Positions 17,351 to 25,887 of a stretch of 64,000 bases of DNA are shown here, in pieces. Each line of letters starts with the position of its first letter. Position 1 is the first letter of the stretch. Both the position numbers and the translations under genes were made by a program. The notes under the pieces were generated by a model. The model ran no database searches. It saw only the letters and a program-made list of their open reading frames with translations, and had not been told where the DNA came from. This stretch comes from G965226155 sp965226155 (GTDB taxonomy: Bacteria > Pseudomonadota > Gammaproteobacteria > Eutrophobiales > Eutrophobiaceae): NCBI GenBank assembly GCA_965226155.1, contig OZ245331.1, positions 1,860,001 through 1,924,000 on the forward strand, read 5' to 3'.

Positions 17351-18235
17351 CTAGAGATGTGCCACGTGATGCAGGGTCTCATCACGCTGAATCAATGCTT
17401 CCGCGACACAGCTGCGATGGCAAGATTCATGATCCGCTTCGAAGCACGTCAACGCCACACGACGGTGACTTTTGATCAGATCCATGATGCGTCGAAGTGC
17501 ATCAGTGCTTTTCACTAATGTTGTTTCTCTATACTCTTTGAAGAGAGCTCGGTAATCGTTAGGCGAGTTGAGTTCGCGCCTTTTACTCGATTCGATTCCT
17601 AACTCTGGCATATGCACGTAGGCCATCCCAAGACCTTGAACAGCTTTCTGCAGTTGCCGTTTACTGAAGCCGAATTTCATGCTCACGGGATTGCGACGGA
17701 CATCGCATAACACCTCAATATTCTGTTTAATCAGTCTATTCAAATAATGTTCAAGTGACCGGCCTTCATAGCCAATTGTAAACAAGTGCGCGGGCATGCT
17801 GGCTACTGGTCGTGCCGCATCGATCTGCTCCAACTCGTGCTGGTTCATAACCTCGTGGCGGATTTCACTGTTGATGGCATAGTACGGGTGTTGACGATAT
17901 ACATACCGGATCAATTCTGGGTTGGATAGGTTTCCCACCCGATCGACCACCCGATAAATTGCCTCTTTGTCTTCACGTTCGAGTAGATGTAAAAAACGTT
18001 CCTTTCGATCAAGCAACCAATGTTCCCGGTCTTTGAGGAAGCCATATTTTGTCAGGGTCTTTTTATCTGCGTCTGCCTGAAAAGAGTAGCAGCCGTAACG
18101 GTATGGGACGAAGTCGTAAGCCGACCGTTCCTGCTCAACACTGATAAGAAATAAGTACTTTTGGAGTGCTGTCTTGGCAACCTTGCGGTCTAGCACTTCC
18201 AGCAATGCGAGAAGGACTTTTCGTCGATAATACAT
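17351..18235 (-). CDS. DUF488 protein with Panacea/DUF4065-like N-terminal domain
   Basis: 294 residues. Residues 1-110 (RRKVLLALLEVLDRKVAKTA, LQKYLFLISVEQ, YDFVPYRYGCYSFQ, LTKYGFL) resemble the SocA/DUF4065 (Panacea) fold of antitoxin-type proteins. Residues from about 150 are DUF488: LFTIGYEGRSLEHYLNRLI, VLCDVRRNPVSMKFGFSK, and the terminal VALTCFEADHESCHRS. DUF488 proteins are small conserved proteins of uncertain enzymatic role, with conserved Cys and Arg residues. The order Panacea-like then DUF488 in one chain, plus the partner gene five bases downstream, is the noteworthy arrangement. Likely translated from ATG at 18235; no strong Shine-Dalgarno seen. Confidence 0.8.
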   Translation of the reverse strand: MYYRRKVLLALLEVLDRKVAKTALQKYLFLISVEQERSAYDFVPYRYGCYSFQADADKKTLTKYGFLKDREHWLLDRKERFLHLLEREDKEAIYRVVDRVGNLSNPELIRYVYRQHPYYAINSEIRHEVMNQHELEQIDAARPVASMPAHLFTIGYEGRSLEHYLNRLIKQNIEVLCDVRRNPVSMKFGFSKRQLQKAVQGLGMAYVHMPELGIESSKRRELNSPNDYRALFKEYRETTLVKSTDALRRIMDLIKSHRRVALTCFEADHESCHRSCVAEALIQRDETLHHVAHL

Positions 18236-18402
18236 TAATTTCAGGTATCCTTGTTGAGTTAGCTAGTAGCCCATTTTCGCTACTCTAGCACAACCACCGA
18301 GTCTCTTCCCTAGGAGTCTGCGCTCCAGGACGTTATATGCACTCGATATGGGGTGCCTGCATCATTATCGAAATAACGGACAGTGTGCCGTTGCGTCCTG
18401 AA

Positions 18403-18430
18403 GTGTTCCCCGCCTGCGCGGGTGAACCCG
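18403..18430 (+). repeat. Solitary type I-E-like CRISPR repeat unit
   Basis: GTGTTCCCCGCCTGCGCGGG followed by TGAACCCG closely resembles the 28-29 base repeats of type I-E arrays (palindromic CCCCGC...GCGGG core and GAACC end). No second copy occurs at the expected ~61-base spacing and no cas gene is in the window. Followed by a small hairpin GTCACG...CGTGAC. Confidence 0.4.
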
Positions 18431-18450
18431 TCACGTACTGCGCGTGACAT

Positions 18451-18622
18451 TTCCCTGATCGATCATCACCATTCCCTGTTCGATCATCTCAAGTTCCCTG
18501 TTCCTGCATAACAGGGAATTGCCTTCTAACTCTTTGAAATCCAGAGCGTTATCACGCAGGAAATGGCTAAATTGTCATTAAATTTAAGTGATTTCCCTGT
18601 TATTCCCCGATAAACAGGGAAA
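18451..18622. repeat. TTCCCTG iteron-like array next to recombinase relic (copy A)
   Basis: TTCCCTG occurs at 18451, 18472 and 18494 (spacing 21-22 bases, with GATCATC between), then inverted ACAGGGAA at 18511. A second inverted pair, TTCCCTGTTA at 18593 and AAACAGGGA at 18612, follows. The same motif set lies beside the other recombinase copy at 42694-42846, although the intervening sequence differs. Probable recombinase-associated binding or attachment structure. Confidence 0.6.
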
Positions 18623-18869
18623 TGGGCAGAGACAGGTTCGCCCCGGACAGCTTCCACCGCCACCCATCTAAGCGATTGATATCACTACGTTATCTCTGGT
18701 TTCCTTTCCCGGTTTAACTTTGAATATCAGGTTCTTGCAGTATCGCCACGACCAGCCTCCGCTAACAGAGACAAAAGGGTGGGGCCCGGGCGCCTGTTTC
18801 TGTGCCCGTGTCTCTTAAGGCCATGTCAGTGGTACGGGTTTTCACCCCTAGGGTTAGGGGGATAGCAGA

Positions 18870-19713
18870 TCAGGCGGACGGGAACCCAAGTAGTGCCCGT
18901 TGTGCCGGCCATTCATAGGGCAGGCGGGTGTCGCCCATGAGTTTGTTGGCTGTCAGTCCGGGTGGTTGATGTCCCCGGACGATCGCTGTGACGATGTCCG
19001 GGGCGAGATAGCTCAGTCGCAGTAGCCGGGTGGCATACGACGGGACGACGTCTTCGGCTTTGGCAATACGGCTTAAGGTGAGATTAGGATCTTGGTTCAG
19101 TCGATCACGGATAGCAAACGCCCTGAGGAAGAGCCGTATCAGGCTCGGGTCTGGTTTGGCATCATGAGGAGTACCTGGGACGATCAGTGTCATGCCGATG
19201 CCGGTGCGCTTGAGCACAGCCGGGATCGTCAGGGTGACCGGGTTTCCTGCCGGCGCTGCTAATACCTCATCCGGTCCTTTCAGGATGGTTGCTATAGCCC
19301 GGTCACCATCCATCTCGACTGTGACCGCATCGGACATGATGGTGACTTGTCTGACCATGGCATTGAGATAGGCCTTTGCATCACCCGGTTTCAGTTGCGG
19401 CCATCGGTCTGCAAGTGACTTAGCTTGGGCGATCAGCACCGCCAGGGTTGCGGCATCCTGGGGTCGTCCTGGAGTACGGCAGTAAGCGTAGCCGGGTCGC
19501 CAAGCCATTCCCTAACGTGGGTAGTGATTAGGGTCTCAAGGTCGGTCGCCGGCAGGCGCCATCCCCTGCGTCCGGCCTGTCTAACTCCGGTAAGGAGATG
19601 ACGGGAGACGTAATAGCGGTAACGCCTCCCTTTCTTAACAGCATGGCTGGGCGTGAGCCCCTCACCTTCATCATCAACAAGCAGACCTGTCAGCAGGCTG
19701 GGTTGCCGGGCTG
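18870..19713 (-). pseudogene. Large serine recombinase, C-terminal relic
   Basis: The minus strand reads RQPSLLTGLLVDDEGEGLTP, RRYRYYVSRHLL and LITTHVREWLGDPA, then after a frame change near 19440-19490 QDAATLAVLIAQAKSLADRW and the terminal MGDTRLPYEWPAQRALLGFP. It is closely similar to the C-terminal half of the recombinase at 43132-44870. The catalytic N-terminus is gone: the IS3-family element begins at 19714. Homology with the other copy continues downstream (about 18650-18870 versus 42885-43130), marking a duplicated mobile module. Confidence 0.85.
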
Positions 19714-19802
19714 TGTATCCCGTCAAAGCATATGAGACACAATTGAGCTAAATTCTAAGAGAGCCTTCTGATAAGTTAACCTTATAGAACAGGAGTCTCA
19801 TT

Positions 19803-20162
19803 ATGGGTAATAATAGCGAGAAGTTGGTTAAAGATATACGTCGTCGTACCCGCAAAAAGTATTCCTCTGAAGAAAAGATCCGAATTGTGCTGGAAGGTAT
19901 GCGTGGAGAAGAAAGTATCGCTGAGCTGTGCCGCCGAGAAGGATTGAATCAAAACGTGTATTACCGCTGGAGCAAGGAGTTTCTAGAGGCCGGGAAACAG
20001 CGCCTGGCTGGCGATATCAAACGGGAAGCCAGTTCCAGTGAAGTCACCGATCTGAAGAGAGAAAACGACCAGCTCAAACGCCTGCTAGCCGACATCATGC
20101 TGAAGAACGATGTGCTTAAAAAAAGTGTGCTTGGCTTGGAGTCGACCTGGGCAGACGAATGA
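19803..20162 (+). CDS. IS3-family transposase OrfA
   Basis: 119 residues. The helix-turn-helix region KKYSSEEKIRIVLEGMRGEE followed by SIAELCRREGLNQNVYYRW binds the IS ends. A Leu-rich coiled-coil segment (LKRENDQLKRLLADIMLKND, VLKKS) near the C-terminus mediates multimerisation. The stop overlaps the orfB start as ATGA (20159-20162), which implies translational coupling instead of the -1 frameshift usual in many IS3 members. The sequence AGGAGTCTCATT precedes the ATG. Confidence 0.92.
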   Translation: MGNNSEKLVKDIRRRTRKKYSSEEKIRIVLEGMRGEESIAELCRREGLNQNVYYRWSKEFLEAGKQRLAGDIKREASSSEVTDLKRENDQLKRLLADIMLKNDVLKKSVLGLESTWADE

Positions 20163-21145
20163 GTTTGTCAGCGGCAGAGAAGCTGGAAGTGACCCGGTTG
20201 GTAGAAGGCTCGGAATTACCTGTTAGATGTACCCTGAGAGAATTAGGGGTGAGTCGTAGTAGCTTTTATCGTTGGTATCGGCAATATCTGGATAATGGAC
20301 CAGAGGGTCTGGAGCCAAGCAGTCGATCACCTAGGCGGTTCTGGAATAAGTTACCGGAGACGGTGAAGGAGCAGTGTCTGGAGATCGCCTTGCAACATCC
20401 AGACAAATCACCCCGCGAGTTAGCGTGGACCATCACCGATGAACATAGTTGCTTCATCTCGGGATCCAGTGTCTATCGCCTGTTAAAGCAATACGATCTC
20501 ATTACCAGTCCTGCTTATATCCTGATGCAAGCGGGGGATTCGTTTCAGAATCCAACACGACGAGTCAACGAGCTATGGCAGACGGACTTCACCTACTTTC
20601 GTGTCGTGGGTTGGGGGTGGTATTACCTGTCCACGGTGCTGGATGATTACTCCCGCTATATCATTGCCTGGAAGTTAACGACCAGCATGGCAACTGGTGA
20701 CGTGAAGCAAACACTGGATGCGGCGATTGAGACCACCGGTGTCAACGAGATAACGGTCAAACACCGTCCTCGTTTACTCAGTGATAACGGACCTTGTTAT
20801 ATCTCGTCAGAATTAAAAGACTACCTGGGCAAACACCAACTGCAACATACCCGTGGCGCACCGTATCACCCTATGACCCAAGGCAAGATTGAACGTTATC
20901 ACCGTTCCATGAAGAACGTCGTAAAGTTGGAGCACTATTACTATCCTTGGGAACTGGAACAGGCCATCCGGCAATTCGTTCAGTACTACAATCATGAGCG
21001 TTACCATGAGTCGCTCGACAACATTACACCTGCCGATATGTATTTTGGCCGTTATCAGGAAATCATAGACAGAAGAGCCGTCATTAAACACGAAACGCTA
21101 CAACTGAGGAGGAAGGATAATTTAAGTTTATGTATGAACCAGTGA
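20159..21145 (+). CDS. IS3-family transposase OrfB (integrase core)
   Basis: 328 residues: an N-terminal helix-turn-helix (CTLRELGVSRSSFYRWYRQY), HTH_21-like middle, and an rve integrase core with the DDE residues in WQTDFTYF, LSDNGPCY and the Glu in MTQGKIERYHRSMK. It would carry out strand cleavage and joining together with OrfA. Starts within the ATGA overlap with orfA. The reading frame is complete, and the near-identity of the two copies argues for recent activity. Confidence 0.93.
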   Translation: MSLSAAEKLEVTRLVEGSELPVRCTLRELGVSRSSFYRWYRQYLDNGPEGLEPSSRSPRRFWNKLPETVKEQCLEIALQHPDKSPRELAWTITDEHSCFISGSSVYRLLKQYDLITSPAYILMQAGDSFQNPTRRVNELWQTDFTYFRVVGWGWYYLSTVLDDYSRYIIAWKLTTSMATGDVKQTLDAAIETTGVNEITVKHRPRLLSDNGPCYISSELKDYLGKHQLQHTRGAPYHPMTQGKIERYHRSMKNVVKLEHYYYPWELEQAIRQFVQYYNHERYHESLDNITPADMYFGRYQEIIDRRAVIKHETLQLRRKDNLSLCMNQ

Positions 21146-21218
21146 AATAGGACTACAATGTATGAAAGTCTCTCTTAACTTTTAGACTATTGTGTCCCAG
21201 ATCTTTTGACGACTTACA

Positions 21219-21646
21219 CCTGATAATTCGAAACTTTTCATTGGTCAGTTGGGGATATTTTGCTATCTGTGGCTGTGGCACTTGTGTCGATCTCCTGTTC
21301 ACGCTCGTATTCATCTAGGAGTAATTCGATTATATAATCGATGAGCATAGTTCTTTTGGTCTCAAAGTCCTTACTTGAAAGCTCGCTGTTTTTCATAGAG
21401 GTCGTCTTATTTATGGTGCCACCAGAATTGATCTCCCCTTACATATTAGATAACCTTAACTTTTTGTCACAAAAAAAATGAAATCATACATAATCGGCTA
21501 CACGCTTCTGACACTTAGCATAGCCATTACAGGTTTTATGTTATTTACTGTTTATGATGGTTGGCTGAATCCAGTATTCACATATTTCGGACTGCCTACT
21601 TTTTAGGATCAGTAATTTCGTCCCGTTCCTTATTGTCTATAAATTT
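21219..21646. other. AT-rich spacer after the IS
   Basis: About 430 bases; apart from the small ORF at 21478-21606 nothing is recognised. Confidence 0.4.
21478..21606 (+). CDS. Possible small membrane peptide (42 aa)
   Basis: MKSYIIGYTLLTLSIAITGF begins a 42-codon frame with one hydrophobic helix of about 20 residues and a polar, Pro-ending tail. An A-rich tract instead of a Shine-Dalgarno site precedes the ATG. It is protein-like but unsupported by any homology I can name. Confidence 0.3.
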   Translation: MKSYIIGYTLLTLSIAITGFMLFTVYDGWLNPVFTYFGLPTF

Positions 21647-22162
21647 CTACGTTTTCTCAGGTTGCAAATGCTTTTGCCGATTTCTTTTAATTATTGCTCG
21701 CAGGTCATCTTTACGATAAAGCAGGTTGCCTTCTGATCTGAAGCCATACTGATAATATTCTGATCGGCGAAAGGTATCCTTGGACTTGATCCCGACATAA
21801 TGCATAGCCTCTATCTGCGTTAAATAGTCTTTTCCTCTTAAATCAATGCTGTCATGTCGGGAGAGGGTAGTCATTTTATTTCCTTTTGCTTTAGAACCCG
21901 GATATGTGGTCCTTGGTTTTTTATATTCCGCATATAAGAAATCTTCTTTCCTGACAACTCTGTTCGTTGCTAATTCGATTGGTTCCCAAAACCAAATTGG
22001 CACAACGTTATCAATTATCATCCCGTATATTCGTGGAGTCGATATATCTATTTGTTTTGCGAAATTGGCTACAGTCATATCTTCTGTTGTTTTTGCAGTA
22101 TAGACAGCTTTACGCATTAAGTTAGCGTGAGTTGGTTTAAATGCATTGGTAGGTTTAATCAT
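21647..22162 (-). CDS. Hypothetical island protein with possible helix-turn-helix
   Basis: 171 residues, basic. The N-terminal part includes MTVANFAKQIDISTPRIYGM, which has the spacing of a helix-turn-helix; the C-terminal part DYLTQIEAMHYVGIKSKDTF followed by RKDDLRAII looks like a second, AlpA/excisionase-type winged domain. I do not recognise the family. It lies 390 bases from an alpA-like gene on the same strand, typical of regulatory genes of integrated satellites or islands. No integrase remains apart from the recombinase relic. Confidence 0.6.
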   Translation of the reverse strand: MIKPTNAFKPTHANLMRKAVYTAKTTEDMTVANFAKQIDISTPRIYGMIIDNVVPIWFWEPIELATNRVVRKEDFLYAEYKKPRTTYPGSKAKGNKMTTLSRHDSIDLRGKDYLTQIEAMHYVGIKSKDTFRRSEYYQYGFRSEGNLLYRKDDLRAIIKRNRQKHLQPEKT

Positions 22163-22551
22163 TTGTCCGGTTTTCTATTGATTTATTAATCTTTGGTTAT
22201 CTTCCTCAACAATACTAAGAATAGTGTCAATAAAAAAAGTAATCAATGTTTTTATTTTGTAAATCATATGTTACAAAAAACAAACTACACTTTACATTTT
22301 TTAATGTAGACTGGCTGATCGAGTTTTGTAGATTATTTTTGGGTAAATTTATGCGATCAACTAAGTGATCGGCTTGGAAGGGCTTGCAATCTATATTTTT
22401 ATAGATTAGACATGAGGATCATTTATTAATAGAAGGCAATGAAAACCAGCCAAAATAACGAACAAGAGATTATTAATGCTCACATTGAAATGCCTGCTTT
22501 GTGCCATAAGCGGATATTTAATTGAAAATCCGGGAATCTGCAAATCTTCTA
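22163..22551. other. Intergenic with one dispersed palindromic repeat
   Basis: AT-rich. Contains the dispersed repeat at 22489-22517. A 28-codon frame runs from about 22439 across it and is not convincing. Confidence 0.4.
22489..22517. repeat. Dispersed palindromic repeat, copy 1
   Basis: Variant TGCCTGCTTTGTGCCATAAG followed by CGGATA of the family best seen at 40467-40503. Confidence 0.65.
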
Positions 22552-22743
22552 CTATTTATTTCGTGATTCAATGATACGTGTCTGTATCCATTCTTCAATT
22601 TCAGATTCTATGAAAGCCATTGAGCGTTTACTTATCTTGATTTGCTTTGGGAAAGTTCCATCATCAATACGATTGTATATCGTACTGCGTGATAATCCTG
22701 TCCTGTCTATTACTTCTGATAATTTGATTAACCGTTCATGCAT
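22552..22743 (-). CDS. alpA: AlpA-family transcriptional regulator
   Basis: 63 residues: LIKLSEVIDRTGLSRSTIYN, RIDDGTFPKQIKI, and AFIESEIEEWIQTRI. This is the complete winged helix-turn-helix of AlpA/excisionase-type regulators, which activate excision or integrase genes in phage satellites and genomic islands. Its usual integrase neighbour is missing. It marks 21.6-22.7 kb as the remnant of an integrated element. Confidence 0.85.
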   Translation of the reverse strand: MHERLIKLSEVIDRTGLSRSTIYNRIDDGTFPKQIKISKRSMAFIESEIEEWIQTRIIESRNK

Positions 22744-23378
22744 CCATTAATCCAAACAATAACGACATCGACATAATTTTTATTAAAAATCTATTATTTT
22801 AAAATATACGCCGATTTGACTCAGCTTGCAGATGTTAAATAAATCAAGCTAAAGTGAAAGTTATTGATGCGCTTTTTGGATTCTTTGTCCAGATTCGAAT
22901 TAGGTTTCTATCTGATTAATTTTGAGTAATCATTTCATTTATAATTTAAAACTTGTCCCCAAACATATCCCCTTTATTAACGTTTGCTGCAATTGTGTTA
23001 TATACCTCTTAAGAATATATAAAATTCAAATATTTATACTATTTTAAATAGAATGCCTAAATTTATTACATTCGTTAATATGGATTAACGAATGTAATCT
23101 TGGATATATTTGAATTTAATCTGCGTAATTCTAAAAAATTGGCAGAACCAGTTAACTACTATCCTTACTAATGGGGGGTAAGTAATAACAAAACATTTCG
23201 ATGGTGACTCAAGCCACCGAACAACAATGTGATGTTAACTGGCCCACCAAACAAACTTTATTTTATATATGTTAAGCAATGAACTCCACCCACGATAGCC
23301 GCTGTTAGCCCTTGTACAAACCCTTATCCTTCAGTTCACTATTAGCGGTCTCGCGGCTAGTGGAAACATGAAAATAAG
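22744..23378. other. Long intergenic region with a perfect hairpin
   Basis: About 635 AT-rich bases without genes. The notable structure is the 15-bp hairpin at 23065-23098. Confidence 0.5.
23065..23098. promoter_or_regulatory. Perfect 15-bp inverted repeat
   Basis: ATTACATTCGTTAAT, a four-base gap ATGG, then the exact reverse complement ATTAACGAATGTAAT. No U-run follows on either strand, so it is not a standard terminator. It could be an operator or attachment site. Located between the island genes and the aromatic transporter. Confidence 0.5.
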
Positions 23379-24677
23379 TCAATTAAGTTCCTTGGAATGC
23401 ATCATTCCTATCGACATACAGGTAATTGCAAGTGGGACAATGAACATAATGAAACTCGCGGACAGAGAAAACCCGGCACCAACCAGTATGCCACCAATGG
23501 TCGGTGAGATGATGGCACCGGTTCGGCCTGCACCTGCTCCCCAACCCAGACCGGTATTTCGTATTTCAGTCGGATATATTCTTGCGCCGATGGTCCACAG
23601 TCCAATCAAACCACCTTGTACACCGAAGCCGATCAGGCCGAAGGTGATCAGGATGATCCAGTTACCTTCTAAATATCCGAATATAGCCATCAATATCATG
23701 GTCATGACGTAAAATAATATGATCGATTTGCGTAGCCCAATTATTTGGGATAAATAACCCTGAGAAAGAGTTCCGAATATCGCGCCAAGATTAAAAACTG
23801 TTCCCGCGTAGATAGCGAGTTTGATTGATAGGCCGGTATTGTGCGCCAGATTTGGGATCCATGTGACCAGGAAATACAGCGTGGCAAAGGCCATAAAGAA
23901 AGCAAGCCAGTATTTTAATGTGGTCTCGCTACGTCCGTAGATAAACAGAGATTTAACACTGGGCTTCTTTTTTGCTTCATCAGTTTTTTCAGGCAGAGTG
24001 TCGACTGATGGATGGCCCATTTTATTGAGGATGATATTTAATTTGCTTAAGGCATTGGCGGGTTGTTTTTTAACCAGCCAATCCCAAGATTCAACTAATA
24101 TAAAAACTGCAAGAGGTAACGTAATAATGGTTGCTATCCCAGCAGCAATGAACATAGCCCGCCAACCATATTCCGGTATGATCTGCGCCGCGACCAGTCC
24201 TGATAATGTTGCGCCTATCGGATAACCCGCCAACACTATTCCAACGATGAAGTTCCTTTGTCGATCTGGCGCATACTCAGAGGACAACGTAACAGTACTC
24301 GCCAACATGGCGCCGATACCTAGCCCAGTGAAAAATCGCAAAATGATGAGCTGAGATATTGATTGAACAAATGCCGTGAGTGACACGCCGACGCCCATGA
24401 TAAAGATACAGACGATGATGATATTACGCCGACCGATGATATCTGCCCAAGGTGCCAAAAAGGCTGCACCGAGTGCCATCCCCAGAAGTGCAGCACTGAA
24501 CACATAGCCTAATGATGTTGATGGTATGTCCCATTCTTTCGACAATGACGGTGCGGCGTAACTGATTACCATGACATCCATACCATCAAGCATATTCATG
24601 ATCACACAGACGGCGATCACGCCTATTTGCATAAAGGTGATACGGCTACTGTTAATAAGACTTTTTACATCAGTCAA
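23379..24677 (-). CDS. AAHS-family aromatic acid:H+ symporter (PcaK/BenK-like MFS)
   Basis: 432 residues with twelve hydrophobic segments. The first helix carries DGMD (31-34), the aromatic-acid transporter version of the conserved DGxD motif. The loop between helices 2 and 3 has the MFS motif (PWADIIGRRN), and helix 4 follows the RFFTGLGIGAM pattern. It probably imports protocatechuate or a related aromatic acid by proton symport across the inner membrane. The start is TTG at 24677, preceded by AAAGGG nine bases upstream (about 24688-24693), which supports this unusual codon. Divergent from galD, with a shared promoter region of about 100 bases. It ends close to nothing on its 3' side. Confidence 0.9.
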   Translation of the reverse strand: MTDVKSLINSSRITFMQIGVIAVCVIMNMLDGMDVMVISYAAPSLSKEWDIPSTSLGYVFSAALLGMALGAAFLAPWADIIGRRNIIIVCIFIMGVGVSLTAFVQSISQLIILRFFTGLGIGAMLASTVTLSSEYAPDRQRNFIVGIVLAGYPIGATLSGLVAAQIIPEYGWRAMFIAAGIATIITLPLAVFILVESWDWLVKKQPANALSKLNIILNKMGHPSVDTLPEKTDEAKKKPSVKSLFIYGRSETTLKYWLAFFMAFATLYFLVTWIPNLAHNTGLSIKLAIYAGTVFNLGAIFGTLSQGYLSQIIGLRKSIILFYVMTMILMAIFGYLEGNWIILITFGLIGFGVQGGLIGLWTIGARIYPTEIRNTGLGWGAGAGRTGAIISPTIGGILVGAGFSLSASFIMFIVPLAITCMSIGMMHSKELN

Positions 24678-24775
24678 TAGATATTACCCTTTATCATGGA
24701 TAACATTAACTCATTGGCTTATCATTGTTGCTATCTATATATTCAACATTAGTGATCATACTCTATTTATATCAA

Positions 24776-25870
24776 ATGCAAACTGCAATTCCTTTTATGC
24801 AACTTCGTGGTGGTAGCTCCAAGGGGTTATATTTTCTAGCTTCCGACTTACCTGCTGATGAAAGCCTAAAAGACAAAGTGCTATTGGCTGCAATGTGTGG
24901 GGTGGGTGGTGAAGACAAACGACAAATCGACGGCCTTGGTGGCGCGGATCCTTTGACTAGCAAGGTCGGTATCATTAGTACTTCTGATCGCCCTGATGCT
25001 GATCTTGAATATGAATTTGTGCAAGTAGTGGTAGGTAGCAATAGAACAGATCGTACTCAGAATTGCGGAAATATTCTGGCTGGCATCGTGCCGTTTGCTA
25101 TCGAAATAGGTTTACTTGATGCAAGCGATTCAGAAACTCGGAAACGTGTATATATGACTAACAGCGGTTCAATTTGTGAAGTGACATTACAAACGCCTAA
25201 CGGTCAGGTTGAATACAGTGGAAATGAGAAGATAGATGGTGTTCCAGGAACAGCCGCGCCAGTAATTTGTGATTATGCTGATATTACAGGTTCTACCTGC
25301 GGTGCTCTCTTTCCCACCGGCAATATCATTGATGAGGTTGATGGGATAAGAGTGACATGCATAGATAATGGTATGCCAGTGGTAGTTATCCGTGCAGATG
25401 ATATTGGACGAAGTGGCCATGAAACACGTGATGCACTGAATGCAGACGATGAACTTAAAACTGCCCTGGAAACTATTCGGTTGCAACTCGGAGAAAAGAT
25501 GAACCTAGGAGACGTCAGCAAAAAAGTTGTGCCAAAAATGTCATTAATTGCTGCACCTATAGCAGGAGGGCTAATTCATACACGCACTTTTATTCCGCAT
25601 GTTTGTCATGCTGCCATTGGAGTACTAGGAGCAGTATCGGTAGCAACTGCTTGTGTTATTCCCGGAACAGTGGCAGAAGGTCTAGCAGAATTACCGAAAC
25701 AGGGAAATACTTATTCTGTGGAGCATCCCAGTGGAGAGTTTTCAGTTTCGCTTAAAATTGACTATAGCGCCAATCAACCAAAAGTGCTGCAGGCAGGGCT
25801 AATTAGGACGGCTCGACTGTTAAGTCGTGGAGAAGTGTTAATCCCAGCTGGCGTGTGGGATGGAAAATAA
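24776..25870 (+). CDS. galD: 4-oxalomesaconate tautomerase (PrpF family)
   Basis: 364 residues from ATG 24776; the frame is open 17 codons further upstream, but the PrpF fold begins with MQTAIPFMQLRGGSSKGLYF, so this start is chosen. The family signature RGGSSKG, QIDGLGGADPLTSKV, NCGNILAGI and the C-terminal GGLIHTRTFIPHVCHAAIGV are present. The enzyme interconverts keto and enol forms of 4-oxalomesaconate, feeding the hydratase LigJ. First gene of a seven-gene cluster on the plus strand, spaced 17 bases from ligI. No clear Shine-Dalgarno site precedes the ATG. A generic PrpF isomerase is the alternative, but the context strongly favours GalD. Confidence 0.9.
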   Translation: MQTAIPFMQLRGGSSKGLYFLASDLPADESLKDKVLLAAMCGVGGEDKRQIDGLGGADPLTSKVGIISTSDRPDADLEYEFVQVVVGSNRTDRTQNCGNILAGIVPFAIEIGLLDASDSETRKRVYMTNSGSICEVTLQTPNGQVEYSGNEKIDGVPGTAAPVICDYADITGSTCGALFPTGNIIDEVDGIRVTCIDNGMPVVVIRADDIGRSGHETRDALNADDELKTALETIRLQLGEKMNLGDVSKKVVPKMSLIAAPIAGGLIHTRTFIPHVCHAAIGVLGAVSVATACVIPGTVAEGLAELPKQGNTYSVEHPSGEFSVSLKIDYSANQPKVLQAGLIRTARLLSRGEVLIPAGVWDGK

Positions 25871-25887
25871 TTTAAATAGTTAATGAC

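Larger units (their letters stand above)
19714..21218 (+). mobile_element. IS3-family insertion sequence, copy 1 (1505 bp)
   Basis: Ends are TGTATCCCGTCAAAGCATAT at the left and, in reverse complement, TGTAAGTCGTCAAAAGATCT at the right, continuing as GAGACACAAT/GGGACACAAT. These are imperfect ~30-bp inverted repeats with TGTA...TACA tips. It contains orfA and orfB. Copy 2 (52553-54057) has exactly the same length and differs by only a few bases. Flanks GCTG and CCTG share only CTG, so the target duplication is uncertain. It interrupts the serine recombinase relic. Confidence 0.9.

Noticed and set aside
18403..18622. CRISPR array
   Set aside because: Only one repeat-like unit; the following repeats have a different sequence and spacing, and no cas genes are present. 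Kept as an orphan repeat.
24678..24775. Specific promoter and operator in the transporter-galD divergent region
   Set aside because: Several AT-rich hexamers could serve as -10 boxes; none stands out enough to annotate.
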